From positions 2,108,001 to 2,172,000 of the forward strand of contig NZ_CP041040.1 of the NCBI RefSeq assembly GCF_006385575.1: a DNA stretch of 64,000 nucleotides, written 5' to 3'. Below are positions 17,771 through 27,619 of the stretch, piece by piece. The stretch is from Microbacterium foliorum (GTDB lineage: Bacteria; Actinomycetota; Actinomycetes; Actinomycetales; Microbacteriaceae). Within the stretch, counting starts at the first letter, position 1, and each line of letters starts with the position of its first letter. The notes below the pieces were generated by a model. The model had not been told where the DNA came from. It searched no databases and saw only the letters and a program-made list of their open reading frames with translations. The position numbers and the translations under genes are program-made.

Positions 17771-20362
17771 TCAGCCCTTGACGACGATGCTGACGATCTT
17801 CGGAGCGCGGACGACGACCTTGACGATCTCGCGGTCGCCGATCGAGCGGATGACGCGCTCGTCAGCACGGGCCAGTGCCTCGAGCTCGACCTCGCCGATG
17901 CGCGCCGGGACCTCGAGCTGAGCGCGGACCTTGCCGCCCACCTGCACGACGGCGGTCACCGTGTCTTCGACGAGCAGAGCCGGATCGGCTGATCGCCACG
18001 TCACGAGTCCGACGGAGGGCTCGTGACCGAGGATCTCCCACATCTCCTCCGCGGTGTGAGGGGCGATCAGGTCGAGCATCACGGCGACCGTCTCGGCGGC
18101 CTCGCGGACCGCCGGATCAGCCGCACCGGGAGCGCCGTCGATGGTCTTTCGAGCGACGTTCACCAACTCCATGAGACGAGCGACGAGGACGTTGAACTTC
18201 GTCTGTTCGACGAGGGACGGAGCATCGGCGAGAAGCTTGTGCGTGGCACGGCGCAGCGTGGCGTCGCCACCGGCGAACACGACGTCGACGGGGGAAGACA
18301 CCTCGCGGGCGACCCGCAGTGCGCGCGCCAGGAACTTCTGGGCACCCGTGGTCGAGACATCTGCCCAGTCCTTGTCGTCTTCCACCGGGCCGGCGAAGGC
18401 GAGGCCGACACGCAGGGCGTCGGCACCGTAGGCGTCGAGCTCCTCCTCGAACAGCACGAGGTTTCCCTTGCTTTTCGACATCTTCGCGCCGTCGAGCAGG
18501 ACCATGCCCTGGTTGATCAGGTTGGAGAACGGCTCGGTGAAATCGATGAGCCCCATGTCGAACAGCACCTTGGTGATGAAGCGCGCATAGAGCAGGTGCA
18601 GGATCGCGTGCTCGACGCCGCCGATGTACGAATCGACCGGCGACCACCGTGCGGCCTGAGCAGGGTCGAAGGCCACTGTGTCGCTGTTCGGCGAGAGGAA
18701 GCGCAGGAAGTACCACGAGCTGTCGACGAACGTGTCCATCGTGTCGGGGTCGCGCAGCACCGGGTCGCCACTGGCGGCATCGACCGTGCGCACCCAGCTC
18801 TCCGCCGCACCGAGCGGGGACGATCCCTTGGGCTTCAGGTCGAGTCCCTCGACACTGGGCAGCTTCACGGGCAGCTGATCCTCGGGCACCGGGATGATCC
18901 GGCCGTCCTCGGCGTGCAGCATCGGGATCGGCGTGCCCCAGAAGCGCTGACGAGAGATCAGCCAGTCGCGCAGTCGGTAGTTCTTCGCAGCGCGACCGGT
19001 GCCGGAGGCCTCGAGCTGCTCGATCGCGCGGGCGATCGCGTTGCGCTTCGACAGACCGTTGAGCTGACCGGAGTTGATCATCCGTCCCTCACCGGTCAGC
19101 GCGATGCCCGTGGACGCGGGGTTCTGCTCGTCGAGTGCGGCGCCGGTGTCGATCGGCACGCCCTCCTCGTCGACCTCGATGACGGGCATCGCGCCGGTGA
19201 TCGGCGCCGTCGTGTCGACGACGACCTTGACCGGCAGGTCGAAGGCACGCGCGAAGTCGAGGTCGCGCTGGTCGTGCGCGGGCACGGCCATCACTGCTCC
19301 GTGGCCGTAGTCGGCCAGCACGTAGTCGGCCGCCCAGACCGGCAGCTTCTCGCCGCTGACCGGATTGATCGCGTACCGCTCGAGGAAGACACCGGTCTTC
19401 GGACGATCGGTCGCCTGACGGTCGACATCGGTGGTCTTCTGCACCTCGGCCAGATACTTCTGGAAGCGCTCGCGCACCTCGGCAGGAGCATCCGCCGCCA
19501 GCTCTGACGCCAGGTCGGAATCAGGAGCCACCACGAAGAAGGTCGCGCCGTGCAGCGTGTCGGGGCGTGTCGAGAACACCGTGACCGGCTGCTCGCGTCC
19601 CTCGATGCGGAAATCGACGTCCGCACCGATCGAGCGACCGATCCAGTTGCGCTGCATCTGCAGCACCTTGTGCGGCCAGAAGCCCTCGAGCTGGTTCAGG
19701 TCGTCGAGCAGTCGGTCGGCGTAGTCCGTGATCTTGAAGTACCACTGGGTCAGCTTCTTCTTCACGACCTCCGCGCCGCAGCGATCGCATCGCCCGTCGA
19801 CGACCTGCTCGTTCGCGAGCACCGTCTGATCGTTGGGGCACCAGTTCACGGCGCTCTTCTTGCGATAGGCCAGACCGCGCTCGTGCAGCTTCAGGAACAG
19901 CCACTGGTTCCAGCGGTAGTACTCGGGGTCGGACGTGTGCAGCACTCGCGACCAGTCGAAGGAGACTCCGTAGTTCTGGAACGCCTGCTTCTGCTGCGCG
20001 ATGTTCTGATAGGTCCACTCCCGGGGGTCGGCACCCTGACGGATCGCGGCGTTCTCGGCGGGCAGGCCGAACGAGTCCCAGCCGATCGGGTTGAGCACGT
20101 TGTGGCCGCGGTGACGCCAGAAGCGAGCCACGATGTCTGAGTAGAGGTAGTTCTCGGCGTGCCCCATGTGCAGGTCGCCGGACGGGTACGGGAACATCGC
20201 CAGCACGTAGCGGCGAGGCCGCTTGTCGTCGTCGCCGCCGGTGAGGAACGTCTCGTTCTCCGCCCAGTACTTCTGCCACTTGGCCTGGATAGCGTGCGCC
20301 GAGGAGGTCTCCTCGTCGACGGGAGAGGTGGACAGGTTCTCAGACAACGAACGCACGACCAA
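17771..20362 (-). CDS. leuS: Leucine--tRNA ligase
   Basis: Charges tRNA-Leu with leucine. The protein is 863 residues, normal for a bacterial LeuRS. The HIGH motif is HMGH (65-68) in [16 protein letters not shown]. The CP1 editing region has [12 protein letters not shown] and [20 protein letters not shown], with the hydrolytic Asp. The KMSKS loop is present near residue 626, in [11 protein letters not shown]. The start is uncertain: TTG at 20362 or GTG at 20356 are the candidates, with no strong RBS. pabB is 18 bp upstream on the same strand, so the two may be co-transcribed. Confidence 0.96.
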   Translation of the reverse strand: MVVRSLSENLSTSPVDEETSSAHAIQAKWQKYWAENETFLTGGDDDKRPRRYVLAMFPYPSGDLHMGHAENYLYSDIVARFWRHRGHNVLNPIGWDSFGLPAENAAIRQGADPREWTYQNIAQQKQAFQNYGVSFDWSRVLHTSDPEYYRWNQWLFLKLHERGLAYRKKSAVNWCPNDQTVLANEQVVDGRCDRCGAEVVKKKLTQWYFKITDYADRLLDDLNQLEGFWPHKVLQMQRNWIGRSIGADVDFRIEGREQPVTVFSTRPDTLHGATFFVVAPDSDLASELAADAPAEVRERFQKYLAEVQKTTDVDRQATDRPKTGVFLERYAINPVSGEKLPVWAADYVLADYGHGAVMAVPAHDQRDLDFARAFDLPVKVVVDTTAPITGAMPVIEVDEEGVPIDTGAALDEQNPASTGIALTGEGRMINSGQLNGLSKRNAIARAIEQLEASGTGRAAKNYRLRDWLISRQRFWGTPIPMLHAEDGRIIPVPEDQLPVKLPSVEGLDLKPKGSSPLGAAESWVRTVDAASGDPVLRDPDTMDTFVDSSWYFLRFLSPNSDTVAFDPAQAARWSPVDSYIGGVEHAILHLLYARFITKVLFDMGLIDFTEPFSNLINQGMVLLDGAKMSKSKGNLVLFEEELDAYGADALRVGLAFAGPVEDDKDWADVSTTGAQKFLARALRVAREVSSPVDVVFAGGDATLRRATHKLLADAPSLVEQTKFNVLVARLMELVNVARKTIDGAPGAADPAVREAAETVAVMLDLIAPHTAEEMWEILGHEPSVGLVTWRSADPALLVEDTVTAVVQVGGKVRAQLEVPARIGEVELEALARADERVIRSIGDREIVKVVVRAPKIVSIVVKG

Positions 20363-20380
20363 TCTGAAGGGAAAAGGGGG

Positions 20381-21718
20381 TCAGTTCAGGATATCGGAAG
20401 CCCAGGCCGCGGGCATTTCCGCGCCGAGCGCCGCAAGAGGTGCACGCGCCTTCGTCGCGACCTCCGCGACCTCGGAAGCAGCGACCGATCGCCAGGTGAT
20501 TCCGCCGCCCGCCCCGACGACCGCATCCGCGCTGCCGATGACGATGCTGCGGATGACCATCGCGAGGTCGAGTGACCCGTCGTCGCCGATGTAGCCGAAG
20601 CATCCGGCGTAGATTCCGCGGGGCCCGCCCTCCAGCTCGCGCAGCCGCGTCATCGCCGAGAGCTTCGGGGCGCCGGTCATACTGCCCGCGGGGAAGGCGG
20701 CGCCGAAGAGCGCACCGGCCGTCGTGCCGGAAGACGCCGTGCCACTGACCGTGCTGACGAGCTGGTGCACGGCCGGGTAGGTCTCCACCGCCCACAGCGC
20801 GTCGACACGGATCGACCCCGGTTCGCAGACCTGCGACAGATCGTTGCGCATCAGATCGACGATCATGACGTTCTCGGCGCGCTCCTTCGCATCGGCGGCG
20901 AGCTCCGAGGCGAGCTCGGCGTCGTGCGCGGCATCCGTGCCGCGAGGTCGCGTCCCTTTGATCGGACGAGTGCGGATGATTCCACCCGCTGCGTGGAGGA
21001 ACTGCTCAGGGCTCGCACTCAGCAGCGACCGACCGCCGATGCGGATGAATCCGCCGTGGTGCGCTGGGGTGGCCGAACGGAGTCGTCGATACACCGCGAC
21101 GCCGTCGTGCTCGCCGGGGACGGTGAAGCGCGTCGTCAGGCAGAGCTGATAGGCGATCCCCGCGCGGATCAGCTCGCGGCAGCGCTCGATGAGTGCGGCG
21201 TACTCGGTCGGGGTGTGTCGCGCCTCGACGCGCCTCGTCCCTACCTCGATCAGGGCCGCACCGTCCTCCGGCACCGTCGTCGCAGCGGCGCGCGAAACGG
21301 AGACCTCCCAATCGTCGAGGTCCGCCTCGGCTGCGGCCACCCAGACGGCGCCCGTCGTGTGGTCGAACGCCGCCAGTCGAGAGATACGCAACCAGGCTCC
21401 GCCCGGCACCTCGGCCGCATCCGCCACGGGAGCTCCCGCTGCTCGGGCGCCGCTCTCGTAGTCGTACCATCCGACCCACCCGCCCAGCAGCGGCGGAACC
21501 CCGTCGGCGGCAGGACTCGCGGCAGCACGGGCGACGTCCAGTCGGACTTCGCCGGGGAAAGCCGACGGAACACCGGTTCCGACCAAGCTCCATCCCTCGG
21601 GCGCATCGGCCCCCGCATCGAGCCAGAACAGATCGGAGTGCTCCCGTTCGAGCGCGAGGAAGAGCGCTTCGGGCGCCACCCGGTCGGGGAAGACGCGGGT
21701 GCTCAGAGGTTCGGGCAC
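20381..21718 (-). CDS. pabB: Aminodeoxychorismate synthase component I-like chorismate-binding enzyme
   Basis: A chorismate-binding enzyme of the PabB/TrpE superfamily, 445 residues. It makes 4-amino-4-deoxychorismate for folate from chorismate. The catalytic core has SPEQFLHAAGG, RPIKGTRPRG (the Lys in PIKGT is typical of PabB; TrpE has PIAGT), ENVMIVDLMRNDLSQV and GAPKLSAMTRLRELEGGPRGIYAG. No glutamine amidotransferase partner (pabA) is adjacent. The isolated gene context does not exclude a salicylate or isochorismate role, but the Lys favours PabB. Confidence 0.85.
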   Translation of the reverse strand: MPEPLSTRVFPDRVAPEALFLALEREHSDLFWLDAGADAPEGWSLVGTGVPSAFPGEVRLDVARAAASPAADGVPPLLGGWVGWYDYESGARAAGAPVADAAEVPGGAWLRISRLAAFDHTTGAVWVAAAEADLDDWEVSVSRAAATTVPEDGAALIEVGTRRVEARHTPTEYAALIERCRELIRAGIAYQLCLTTRFTVPGEHDGVAVYRRLRSATPAHHGGFIRIGGRSLLSASPEQFLHAAGGIIRTRPIKGTRPRGTDAAHDAELASELAADAKERAENVMIVDLMRNDLSQVCEPGSIRVDALWAVETYPAVHQLVSTVSGTASSGTTAGALFGAAFPAGSMTGAPKLSAMTRLRELEGGPRGIYAGCFGYIGDDGSLDLAMVIRSIVIGSADAVVGAGGGITWRSVAASEVAEVATKARAPLAALGAEMPAAWASDILN

Positions 21719-21759
21719 GTTCTCAGCCTAGGCCGCGAGGAGTCCCGTATTCTCAAGGG

Positions 21760-22431
21760 GTGGACGACTTCGTGCCGTGGCTGATCGACTTCATGCGGTC
21801 CATCGATCCGGTTGCCCGCACGCTCGTCGCCGGGCTCGCAGTGATGCTCGAGACAAGCGTCCTGATCGGCCTCGTCTTCCCGGGCGACACCGTCGTGCTC
21901 GTCGCATCGATCGGCATCACCAGCCTCCCCCAGGCAGTGGCGATGGTCGTCTCCGTCGTGCTCGGCGCATTGATCGGCGAGAGCATCGGCTTCTGGCTCG
22001 GGCGGTGGATCGGTCCGCACATCCGCGCTTCGTGGGTCGGTCGTCGGGTCGGCGAGGAGAACTGGGTGCGCGCCGAGCGGTACCTCGCCCGCCGCGGGGG
22101 CATCGCCATCTTCCTCTCGCGCTTCCTGCCCGTGCTGCACTCTCTCGTGCCTCTGACCGTGGGCATGAGCCACTACTCATACCGCCGGTTCCTCGCGTGG
22201 ACGGCACCCGCCTGCCTGCTGTGGGCGACGGCATACGTGAGCATCACCTCGCTCGCCGCGGGCAGCTTCGACGAACTCGCCGACCGGGTGCACTACGCGG
22301 GATACATCTTCGTCGGCATCATCGCCCTCTTCCTCATCGCTGTGTTCGTCGGCAAGAAGGTGATCTCTCGCCTCGAGTCTCGTCATCTCGACATCTCCGA
22401 CGCGAAGGACTCGACCGACGTGAAAGACTGA
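21760..22431 (+). CDS. DedA family membrane protein
   Basis: A 223-residue polytopic protein of the DedA/VTT family, linked to membrane homeostasis and lipid carrier flipping. It shows GLVFPGDTVVLVAS, the signature E/P-x-P-G-E/D start, and FLSRFLPVLHSLVPLTVGMSHYSYRRF, matching the conserved FxRFxPxxR/H-G region. The GTG at 21760 is chosen because the N-terminal VDDFVPWLIDFM precedes the first helix. The start lies shortly after a TATTCT-like sequence, so a leaderless message is possible. The next gene starts 4 bp after its stop. Confidence 0.88.
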   Translation: MDDFVPWLIDFMRSIDPVARTLVAGLAVMLETSVLIGLVFPGDTVVLVASIGITSLPQAVAMVVSVVLGALIGESIGFWLGRWIGPHIRASWVGRRVGEENWVRAERYLARRGGIAIFLSRFLPVLHSLVPLTVGMSHYSYRRFLAWTAPACLLWATAYVSITSLAAGSFDELADRVHYAGYIFVGIIALFLIAVFVGKKVISRLESRHLDISDAKDSTDVKD

Positions 22432-22435
22432 AGCA

Positions 22436-23461
22436 ATGGCTTCGTCACCCCCGGCGCCCCGGATCCACTGGTTCGCGCGCCTCGAACACCGCCTCCATGT
22501 GTGGCGCGAGGGACGAGCGCGCCGTCGCGGTCGCACCGCGACCATCCTCCCGTTCCCCGGTTACGGGGGCCCCGGGTGGGTGCGAGTCGTCGGACGCGTG
22601 CTCATCGTCCCGCCTGCGCGGAGCACGAAAGACGGTGAGCCGGCGAGCGTCCGCGGCTGGCGGAGCTTCGTCGGCATCCCGGTGAGCTTCGCGAAGGTCG
22701 CCGTGCAGATCGGCGACTCGACGCACTACGTCGTCGCCGACCGAGGAGGTGTGATCGACTCGGTCGTGCACACCGATCTCGAGCCTGGATGGCAGACGTT
22801 CACGTTCTCCGTCGAGGGCCAGGAACCGGTCGAGACGACCGCGTTCATCGTGGCAGAGTCGACGCACTTCGGCGTGGTCTCCGACGTCGACGACACCGTG
22901 ATGGTGACCGCTCTCCCCCGTCCGTTCATCGCCGCCTGGAACTCGTTCGTCGTCGACGAGCACGCACGCATCCCCGTGCCGGGCATGGCCGTGCTTCTCG
23001 ACCAGGTGCTCCGCGAGTACCCCGGCGCGCCGATGGTCTATCTGTCGACCGGCGCCTGGAACGTCGCCCCCACGCTCCGGCGCTTCCTCGGGCGACACCT
23101 CTTCCCGGCAGGCTCCATGCTCCTCACCGACTGGGGGCCCACGCACGACCGCTGGTTCCGCAGCGGACGAGAGCACAAGCTCACCAACCTGCGGCGCCTG
23201 GCAACCGAGTTCCCGCACGTGAAGTGGCTGCTGATCGGTGACGACGGTCAGCATGACGAGTCGATCTACTCCGAGTTCATGGACGAGCACCCGAGCTCCG
23301 TCGCCGGCGTCGCCATCCGTCGCCTGCTGCCGGCCGAGGCGGTTCTCGCCGGTGGACGCGCCGGACACGAGCCGCATGCAGAAGGCGTCGCCCCCTGGGT
23401 CAGCGCCGAGGACGGCGCGGGACTCCGCGACCTGCTCGGCAAAGCCGGCATCCTCCGCTGA
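22436..23461 (+). CDS. App1-family (DUF2183) phosphatase
   Basis: A 341-residue protein with the APP1 catalytic domain, related to yeast phosphatidate phosphatase APP1 (HAD fold). The nucleophile motif D150-V-D152-D-T154 is present, followed by MVYLSTGAWNVAPTLRRFL and TDWGPTHDRWFRSGREHK with the Lys of HAD motif III, then LLIGDDGQHDESIY with acidic motif IV. The N-terminal half looks like a beta-sandwich. It is coupled to the DedA gene (4 bp) and the next gene (1 bp), so all three probably form one operon connected to lipids. Confidence 0.9.
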   Translation: MASSPPAPRIHWFARLEHRLHVWREGRARRRGRTATILPFPGYGGPGWVRVVGRVLIVPPARSTKDGEPASVRGWRSFVGIPVSFAKVAVQIGDSTHYVVADRGGVIDSVVHTDLEPGWQTFTFSVEGQEPVETTAFIVAESTHFGVVSDVDDTVMVTALPRPFIAAWNSFVVDEHARIPVPGMAVLLDQVLREYPGAPMVYLSTGAWNVAPTLRRFLGRHLFPAGSMLLTDWGPTHDRWFRSGREHKLTNLRRLATEFPHVKWLLIGDDGQHDESIYSEFMDEHPSSVAGVAIRRLLPAEAVLAGGRAGHEPHAEGVAPWVSAEDGAGLRDLLGKAGILR

Positions 23462-23462
23462 C

Positions 23463-24341
23463 ATGGTCACGTCGCTTCCGCGGACGGACTGGCTGGAGCG
23501 CGAGCGAGCGCACCAGGCGAGAGCCGATGCGCTCACGGCCGAGCACCGGGAGCGGACCGCGCGAGGCGAGAAGCACCCGGTGTGGGACTTTCTCTTCACC
23601 TACTACAGCTACAAGCCCGCGCAGCTGCGTCGGTGGCACCCTGGTGCCGGAGTCGAGCTGGAGCAGGCCCACGACCGGCTCGCATGGCGCTGGTACTCCC
23701 CCGGCCGGACCGAAGACGGTGCGGTCCCGGATGCCGCCGTGTTCGCGCACGAGAAGGCCGACCTCGCCGGTCTCATCGAGCGGATGCTGCGCCGCACCGC
23801 CTCGCGCCCCGGTCAGTTCGGATGCTTCGGACTGCACGAGTGGGCGATGGTCTACCGAGCCGACGAGCACAGGCACCCGGTGCCCCTGCGTCTCGGGCAG
23901 GCAGGCACCGACCTGGTCGTCGAGAGTCATGACCTCCGGTGCACGCACTTCGACGCCTTCCGGTTCTTCACCCCCGACGCGGTGCCCCGCAACCGCACAG
24001 AGCTGACGCGCGACGACCAGCCTCTGTTCGAGCAGCCCGGCTGTCTGCACGCCGGCATGGACCTGTACAAGTGGGCGGTCAAACTCGGCCCCCTGGTGCC
24101 GGGCGAACTGCTGCTCGACGCGTTCGAGCTCGCCAGGGACATCCGCCTTCTCGACATGCAGGCCGCGCCCTATGACCTGGCACCGTGGGGCGTCGTGCCC
24201 GTGCCGATCGAGACTGCCGAGGGCAAAGCGGAGTACGTGCGTCAGCAGCGCGTCTTCGCAGAGCGAGGCACACGGCTTCGCGGCGAGCTGCTGCACGCGT
24301 GGCTCGGCTCCGTTGCTCAGCCCGCCGCAGTCGCGAGCTGA
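23463..24341 (+). CDS. Conserved actinobacterial protein, often annotated 3-methyladenine DNA glycosylase
   Basis: A 292-residue soluble protein. It matches, from memory, a widespread actinobacterial family whose members begin with the pattern W-x5-H-x3-R-x5-x-H and carry GEKHPVWDFLFTYYS, LRRWHPG and FGCFGLHEWAMVYR. Databases often label it 3-methyladenine DNA glycosylase, but I see no helix-hairpin-helix glycosylase motif and treat the function as unproven. Conserved HPV, YY, WHPG, GLHEWAMVY and HxDAFRFF suggest a histidine-rich active or metal site. The ATG lies one base after the App1 stop. It is convergent with the GH3 gene, four bases apart. Confidence 0.75.
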   Translation: MVTSLPRTDWLERERAHQARADALTAEHRERTARGEKHPVWDFLFTYYSYKPAQLRRWHPGAGVELEQAHDRLAWRWYSPGRTEDGAVPDAAVFAHEKADLAGLIERMLRRTASRPGQFGCFGLHEWAMVYRADEHRHPVPLRLGQAGTDLVVESHDLRCTHFDAFRFFTPDAVPRNRTELTRDDQPLFEQPGCLHAGMDLYKWAVKLGPLVPGELLLDAFELARDIRLLDMQAAPYDLAPWGVVPVPIETAEGKAEYVRQQRVFAERGTRLRGELLHAWLGSVAQPAAVAS

Positions 24342-24345
24342 CGCG

Positions 24346-25533
24346 TCAGTCCACCTGCTCGCACTCCGGGCACAGCGCCCAGTCCGTCGTCGCCGACGTC
24401 GACTGCAGGCGCAGCGACATCACGCGTGTCGCCGCCTCGGCGAGGCGATCGACGGGGAGCGTTCCTGCATCGACCGCCGCCGTGAGCCCCCGCACGATCT
24501 CGCCCGCGGTATCGGGCGTCGAACCCGCGATCATGAGCAGGAGATCACTTCCGGCGGAGACCGCCGACACCGCATTGCGCACAGGGTCGGCGTACTCCGG
24601 AACCCCCGAGGACTGCAGCATCCCGAGGTCGTCTGTCACGATCACCCCGTCGAAGCCCAGTTCCTCTCGAGCGATCTCGTGCCAGCGCGCCGAGAGAGAC
24701 GCGGGAGCCGGATCCACTGAGGTGTAGGCCAGATGGCCGAACATGAGCAGTGAGGCACCGGCTTCCACACCGGCGACGAACGGCACCGCATCGGTGGCAC
24801 GCCATTCGTCGATCGTCTCGCCGGTCGTCGGTATGGCCTGATGGGAGTCGCCCGGTGCTGCTCCATGACCGGGGAAGTGCTTCAGCGTCGACGCGACCAC
24901 CTGCTCCTGCGCCGTCGTGGCGGCCGTGACCCGCTCTGCTGCCGACTGAGGATCGGTTCCGAGTGCCCGGCCGTAGATGAACGACGACGAGTCGGACGTG
25001 ACGTCTGCGACCGTGCCGAAGTTCACGCTGATCCCGGCCTTCGCGACGAGCGCGGCCCGGGCTGAGAAAGCCGCCGCTGTGTCTTCAGCCGGCTGCGACT
25101 TGAGGCTGGTCGAGGCAGGGAACTCGTCGCTGCCGAGGCGCGACACGATCCCACCCTCCTGGTCGATCGCGATGAGCGGAGGCAGAGCAGGATCGACCGT
25201 GAGAGCAGCGGTGAGAGTCCGCAGTTCGTCATCCGCCGCGGGCATGTTTGCACCCATCAGGATGAATCCGCCGAGGCCCTGTTGCATGTACGCGTGGAGG
25301 GCGGCAGCATCCGTCGTGGGGATATGCCCCATCACTATGCTCGCCGCCTGTTCGGACGTCGTCATGTCGGACACGAGATCCGCTGCGTGCTCGTCTGATC
25401 CGGAGGAGGAGGCGTCCGACCGTGCGTCGCCGACTCGCGCAGAGCCGTTCGCCGCGGCAGGGGCCGGTGCGGACGCCAGGGCGAGGGCGACGATCACCGC
25501 CGCACCGACTGCCCCGAAGCGACGCCGCAACAT
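24346..25533 (-). CDS. Glycoside hydrolase family 3 beta-N-acetylhexosaminidase, secreted
   Basis: A 395-residue GH3 enzyme of the NagZ type, releasing N-acetylglucosamine from peptidoglycan fragments. The signal peptide has a Sec pattern with cleavage near AAA-NG (about residue 28). The core has AIDQEGGIVSRL, LKHFPGHG (218-224), DSH (229-231, with the catalytic His typical of NagZ) and VTDDLGM with the nucleophile Asp301. A cysteine pair CPEC lies at the extreme C-terminus. It is exported, unlike cytoplasmic NagZ, so it probably acts on wall material outside. A start alternative was not needed: the first ATG gives a signal peptide. Confidence 0.9.
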   Translation of the reverse strand: MLRRRFGAVGAAVIVALALASAPAPAAANGSARVGDARSDASSSGSDEHAADLVSDMTTSEQAASIVMGHIPTTDAAALHAYMQQGLGGFILMGANMPAADDELRTLTAALTVDPALPPLIAIDQEGGIVSRLGSDEFPASTSLKSQPAEDTAAAFSARAALVAKAGISVNFGTVADVTSDSSSFIYGRALGTDPQSAAERVTAATTAQEQVVASTLKHFPGHGAAPGDSHQAIPTTGETIDEWRATDAVPFVAGVEAGASLLMFGHLAYTSVDPAPASLSARWHEIAREELGFDGVIVTDDLGMLQSSGVPEYADPVRNAVSAVSAGSDLLLMIAGSTPDTAGEIVRGLTAAVDAGTLPVDRLAEAATRVMSLRLQSTSATTDWALCPECEQVD

Positions 25534-25537
25534 GAGG

Positions 25538-26194
25538 TCAGGCGCTGAGGGCGTCGACGATCGGCACCGCTGTGTCGTCCGTGCCGTTTCCGAATCTGAT
25601 GGTCCGACCGAAGGTCGACGGGTTGCCGACGGCCTCGGCGATCACGGCTGCCACGTCGGCGCGGGAGACCTCTCCCTTGCCCTCGGGGTCGAGGACGATA
25701 CGCCCCGTGGGCTCGTCGAACGTGAGCGTGCCCGGGCCGAGGATCGTGCCGTCGAGGTCTGTCGATCGCAGGTGCTCGTCTGCCGCCCACTTCGCATCGG
25801 CGTACGCGAAGAAGCCGTCGCTCTCGGGCACTCCGTGATCGGCCTTCGAACCGAGCCAGGAGACCATGACGTAGCGCTTCACACGGGCGGTCTCAGCGGC
25901 GTCCATGGTGCGGATCGCGGCGTCGCGGTCGACGGCGTAGGTGCGCTCAGGAGAGCCGCCACCGGCCCCGGCCGACCAGACCACAGCGTCGTGTCCGCTG
26001 ATGATCTCCGCGAGAGCGTCGGTGTCGAGGGTCTCGACGTCCGCGACGAGTGCGTGCGCCCCCGTGGCTTCGACATCTGAGACGTGGTCGGGATTGCGGA
26101 TGACCGAGGTCACCTCGTCGCCGCGGGCGACGAGGAGCGGAGCGAGGAGGAGAGCGATGCGGCCGTGGCCGCCGAAGACGATGATTCGCGACAT
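25538..26194 (-). CDS. NAD(P)H-binding atypical SDR
   Basis: A 218-residue Rossmann protein of the NAD(P)-binding (NmrA/YwnB-like) atypical SDR group. The N-terminal RIIVFGGHGRIALLLAPLL has the G-G-x-G-x-x-A pattern and an Arg at the end of strand 2 (VIRNPDHV), favouring NADPH. Mid-protein VVWSAGAGGGSP and YVMVSWLGSK fit the family. It lies 4 bp from the GH3 gene on the same strand. Substrate unknown; may be a sensor or reductase. Confidence 0.85.
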   Translation of the reverse strand: MSRIIVFGGHGRIALLLAPLLVARGDEVTSVIRNPDHVSDVEATGAHALVADVETLDTDALAEIISGHDAVVWSAGAGGGSPERTYAVDRDAAIRTMDAAETARVKRYVMVSWLGSKADHGVPESDGFFAYADAKWAADEHLRSTDLDGTILGPGTLTFDEPTGRIVLDPEGKGEVSRADVAAVIAEAVGNPSTFGRTIRFGNGTDDTAVPIVDALSA

Positions 26195-26239
26195 GTCTTC
26201 ACCCTACGCGCCTGCGCCGACGTCGGCTCGGGGATGCTC

Positions 26240-26767
26240 TCAGCGAGGACCCTGCGAGCTGTCGATCACGAAGGCCTGTGGATGACCGGGGAGATACCGG
26301 ACGACGACCGGCTCGCCGGACGGCAGGTAGGCGTCGCGATCCGGGTACACCGCGGGGGTGAAGAAATTGCTCTCCACCGTGTACTCGACGCCCGAGGATG
26401 TCGTGAAGGTGACCCAGTCACCGTCTCGCGTTCCCGTCGTCGGCTGACCATGCTCGTGGATGTACGCGCGCGTGATGGGGACGCCGATGAGGCTCAGGAT
26501 GCCGATCGCGAGGTTCGCGACCATCACGAAGGCGAGGATCCGGAACACGATCCGCAGTGCCGTGCTGCCTGCCCTCCCCTGCGCGGGCTTCTCACCGTGC
26601 AGCAGGCCCTCACGCTCGCGGAGGCGGCGCAGCGATACTCCCGGTGCTGCACCGCGTGCGGACACGGCGAACAGCCCGAGGATCGAGAACCCGGCGATGA
26701 ACACCATCGCGTATCCGTGCGCGGCCGGGAAGTTGATCAGCCAGATCAGGGTGTCGAGGACATTCAT
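26240..26767 (-). CDS. Membrane protein, DUF3592-like
   Basis: A 175-residue protein with two TM segments (about 15-38 and 72-95) and a C-terminal soluble part. The ending VVVRYLPGHPQAFVID resembles the V-x-V-x-Y-x-P-x-x-P pattern of DUF3592 proteins. It starts four bases inside the stop of the next gene (ATGA overlap), so the pair is translationally coupled. Function unknown. Confidence 0.7.
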   Translation of the reverse strand: MNVLDTLIWLINFPAAHGYAMVFIAGFSILGLFAVSARGAAPGVSLRRLREREGLLHGEKPAQGRAGSTALRIVFRILAFVMVANLAIGILSLIGVPITRAYIHEHGQPTTGTRDGDWVTFTTSSGVEYTVESNFFTPAVYPDRDAYLPSGEPVVVRYLPGHPQAFVIDSSQGPR

Positions 26768-27555
26768 CGTCCGGCCTCCTTCTCGATCGTCACGGCCACG
26801 GTGTGCGGATCCTCACGTCGGTAGAAGGCCCAGATCGGCGCGCCGACCTGGAATCGAGAGATCGCCTCCGGGTAGACGAACACCATCGTGTCGACCTCCC
26901 AGGTCGCAGCGCCCTCCGGAGCCATCAGCACCTTGAGCGCCAGCTCGCTCTGCCCTTCGAGGCGGCGTCCGGTCGGACGCACCTCGAGCACGGATGCCGG
27001 CACCTGTGTGCCACTCGTGCGCGCCTTCACCTGGCGGGGGTCGATCAGACCCCGTTCTATGCGCCACTGCAGCATCGCCTCTCGCACCATGGGGTCCGTG
27101 ATGTCGGCGAGCTCGACCGTGTCCTGATCGCTCACACTGTATCGGACCGGAATCGGCTGCCCGACTTGCAGAGAGGCGAGGTCGTCAGGCTCGACCAGCA
27201 TCCGCAATCCTCCGATGAACTCGTCGCCGGCGCGGGGAGTGACCCGGATGAAGACGTCGTACTGCGGGGCGTCGTTGACGGTCAGGCCCGTTCGGGAGAG
27301 CTCGACGATGCGGCCGACTCCGATCTCGGCCTCGCCGCGCACCTTCGTCCTCCGGCCGAATCCCGACAGCGTGCCTCCGAAGGTGAGGATCACGCCCCAC
27401 GCGACGCCGATGATGATCGGTCCGCCGAGGGTGTCCTCCCCGGAGAACGGCAGGATCGATTCACGCTGGTTCACCCCGAACAGGCCCTCGCCGGTCCAGA
27501 TGACGAGCCACGCCGACAGCAGAAGCCAGATGACCAGGAGGACGATGCGGATCAT
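26764..27555 (-). CDS. Membrane protein of unknown function with two TM helices
   Basis: A 263-residue protein with TM helices at about residues 1-20 and 45-65, then a large soluble domain with repeated beta-rich units: VGRIVELSRTGLTVNDAPQ, and a second similar part around SGTQVPASVLEVRPTGRRLEGQ. Both halves share the pattern of a short OB-like module, with IPVRYSVSDQDTVELAD between them. It couples to the following DUF3592-like gene by a 4-base overlap. The ATG at 27555 was picked because it starts the first helix. Probably a surface sensor or scaffold; no family recognised. Confidence 0.72.
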   Translation of the reverse strand: MIRIVLLVIWLLLSAWLVIWTGEGLFGVNQRESILPFSGEDTLGGPIIIGVAWGVILTFGGTLSGFGRRTKVRGEAEIGVGRIVELSRTGLTVNDAPQYDVFIRVTPRAGDEFIGGLRMLVEPDDLASLQVGQPIPVRYSVSDQDTVELADITDPMVREAMLQWRIERGLIDPRQVKARTSGTQVPASVLEVRPTGRRLEGQSELALKVLMAPEGAATWEVDTMVFVYPEAISRFQVGAPIWAFYRREDPHTVAVTIEKEAGR

Positions 27556-27619
27556 GCCCTCAGCGTAGCGACGGCACTCCGCCCGATGTCGCACCTGATG
27601 CGAGTCCGATCCGCTCGCT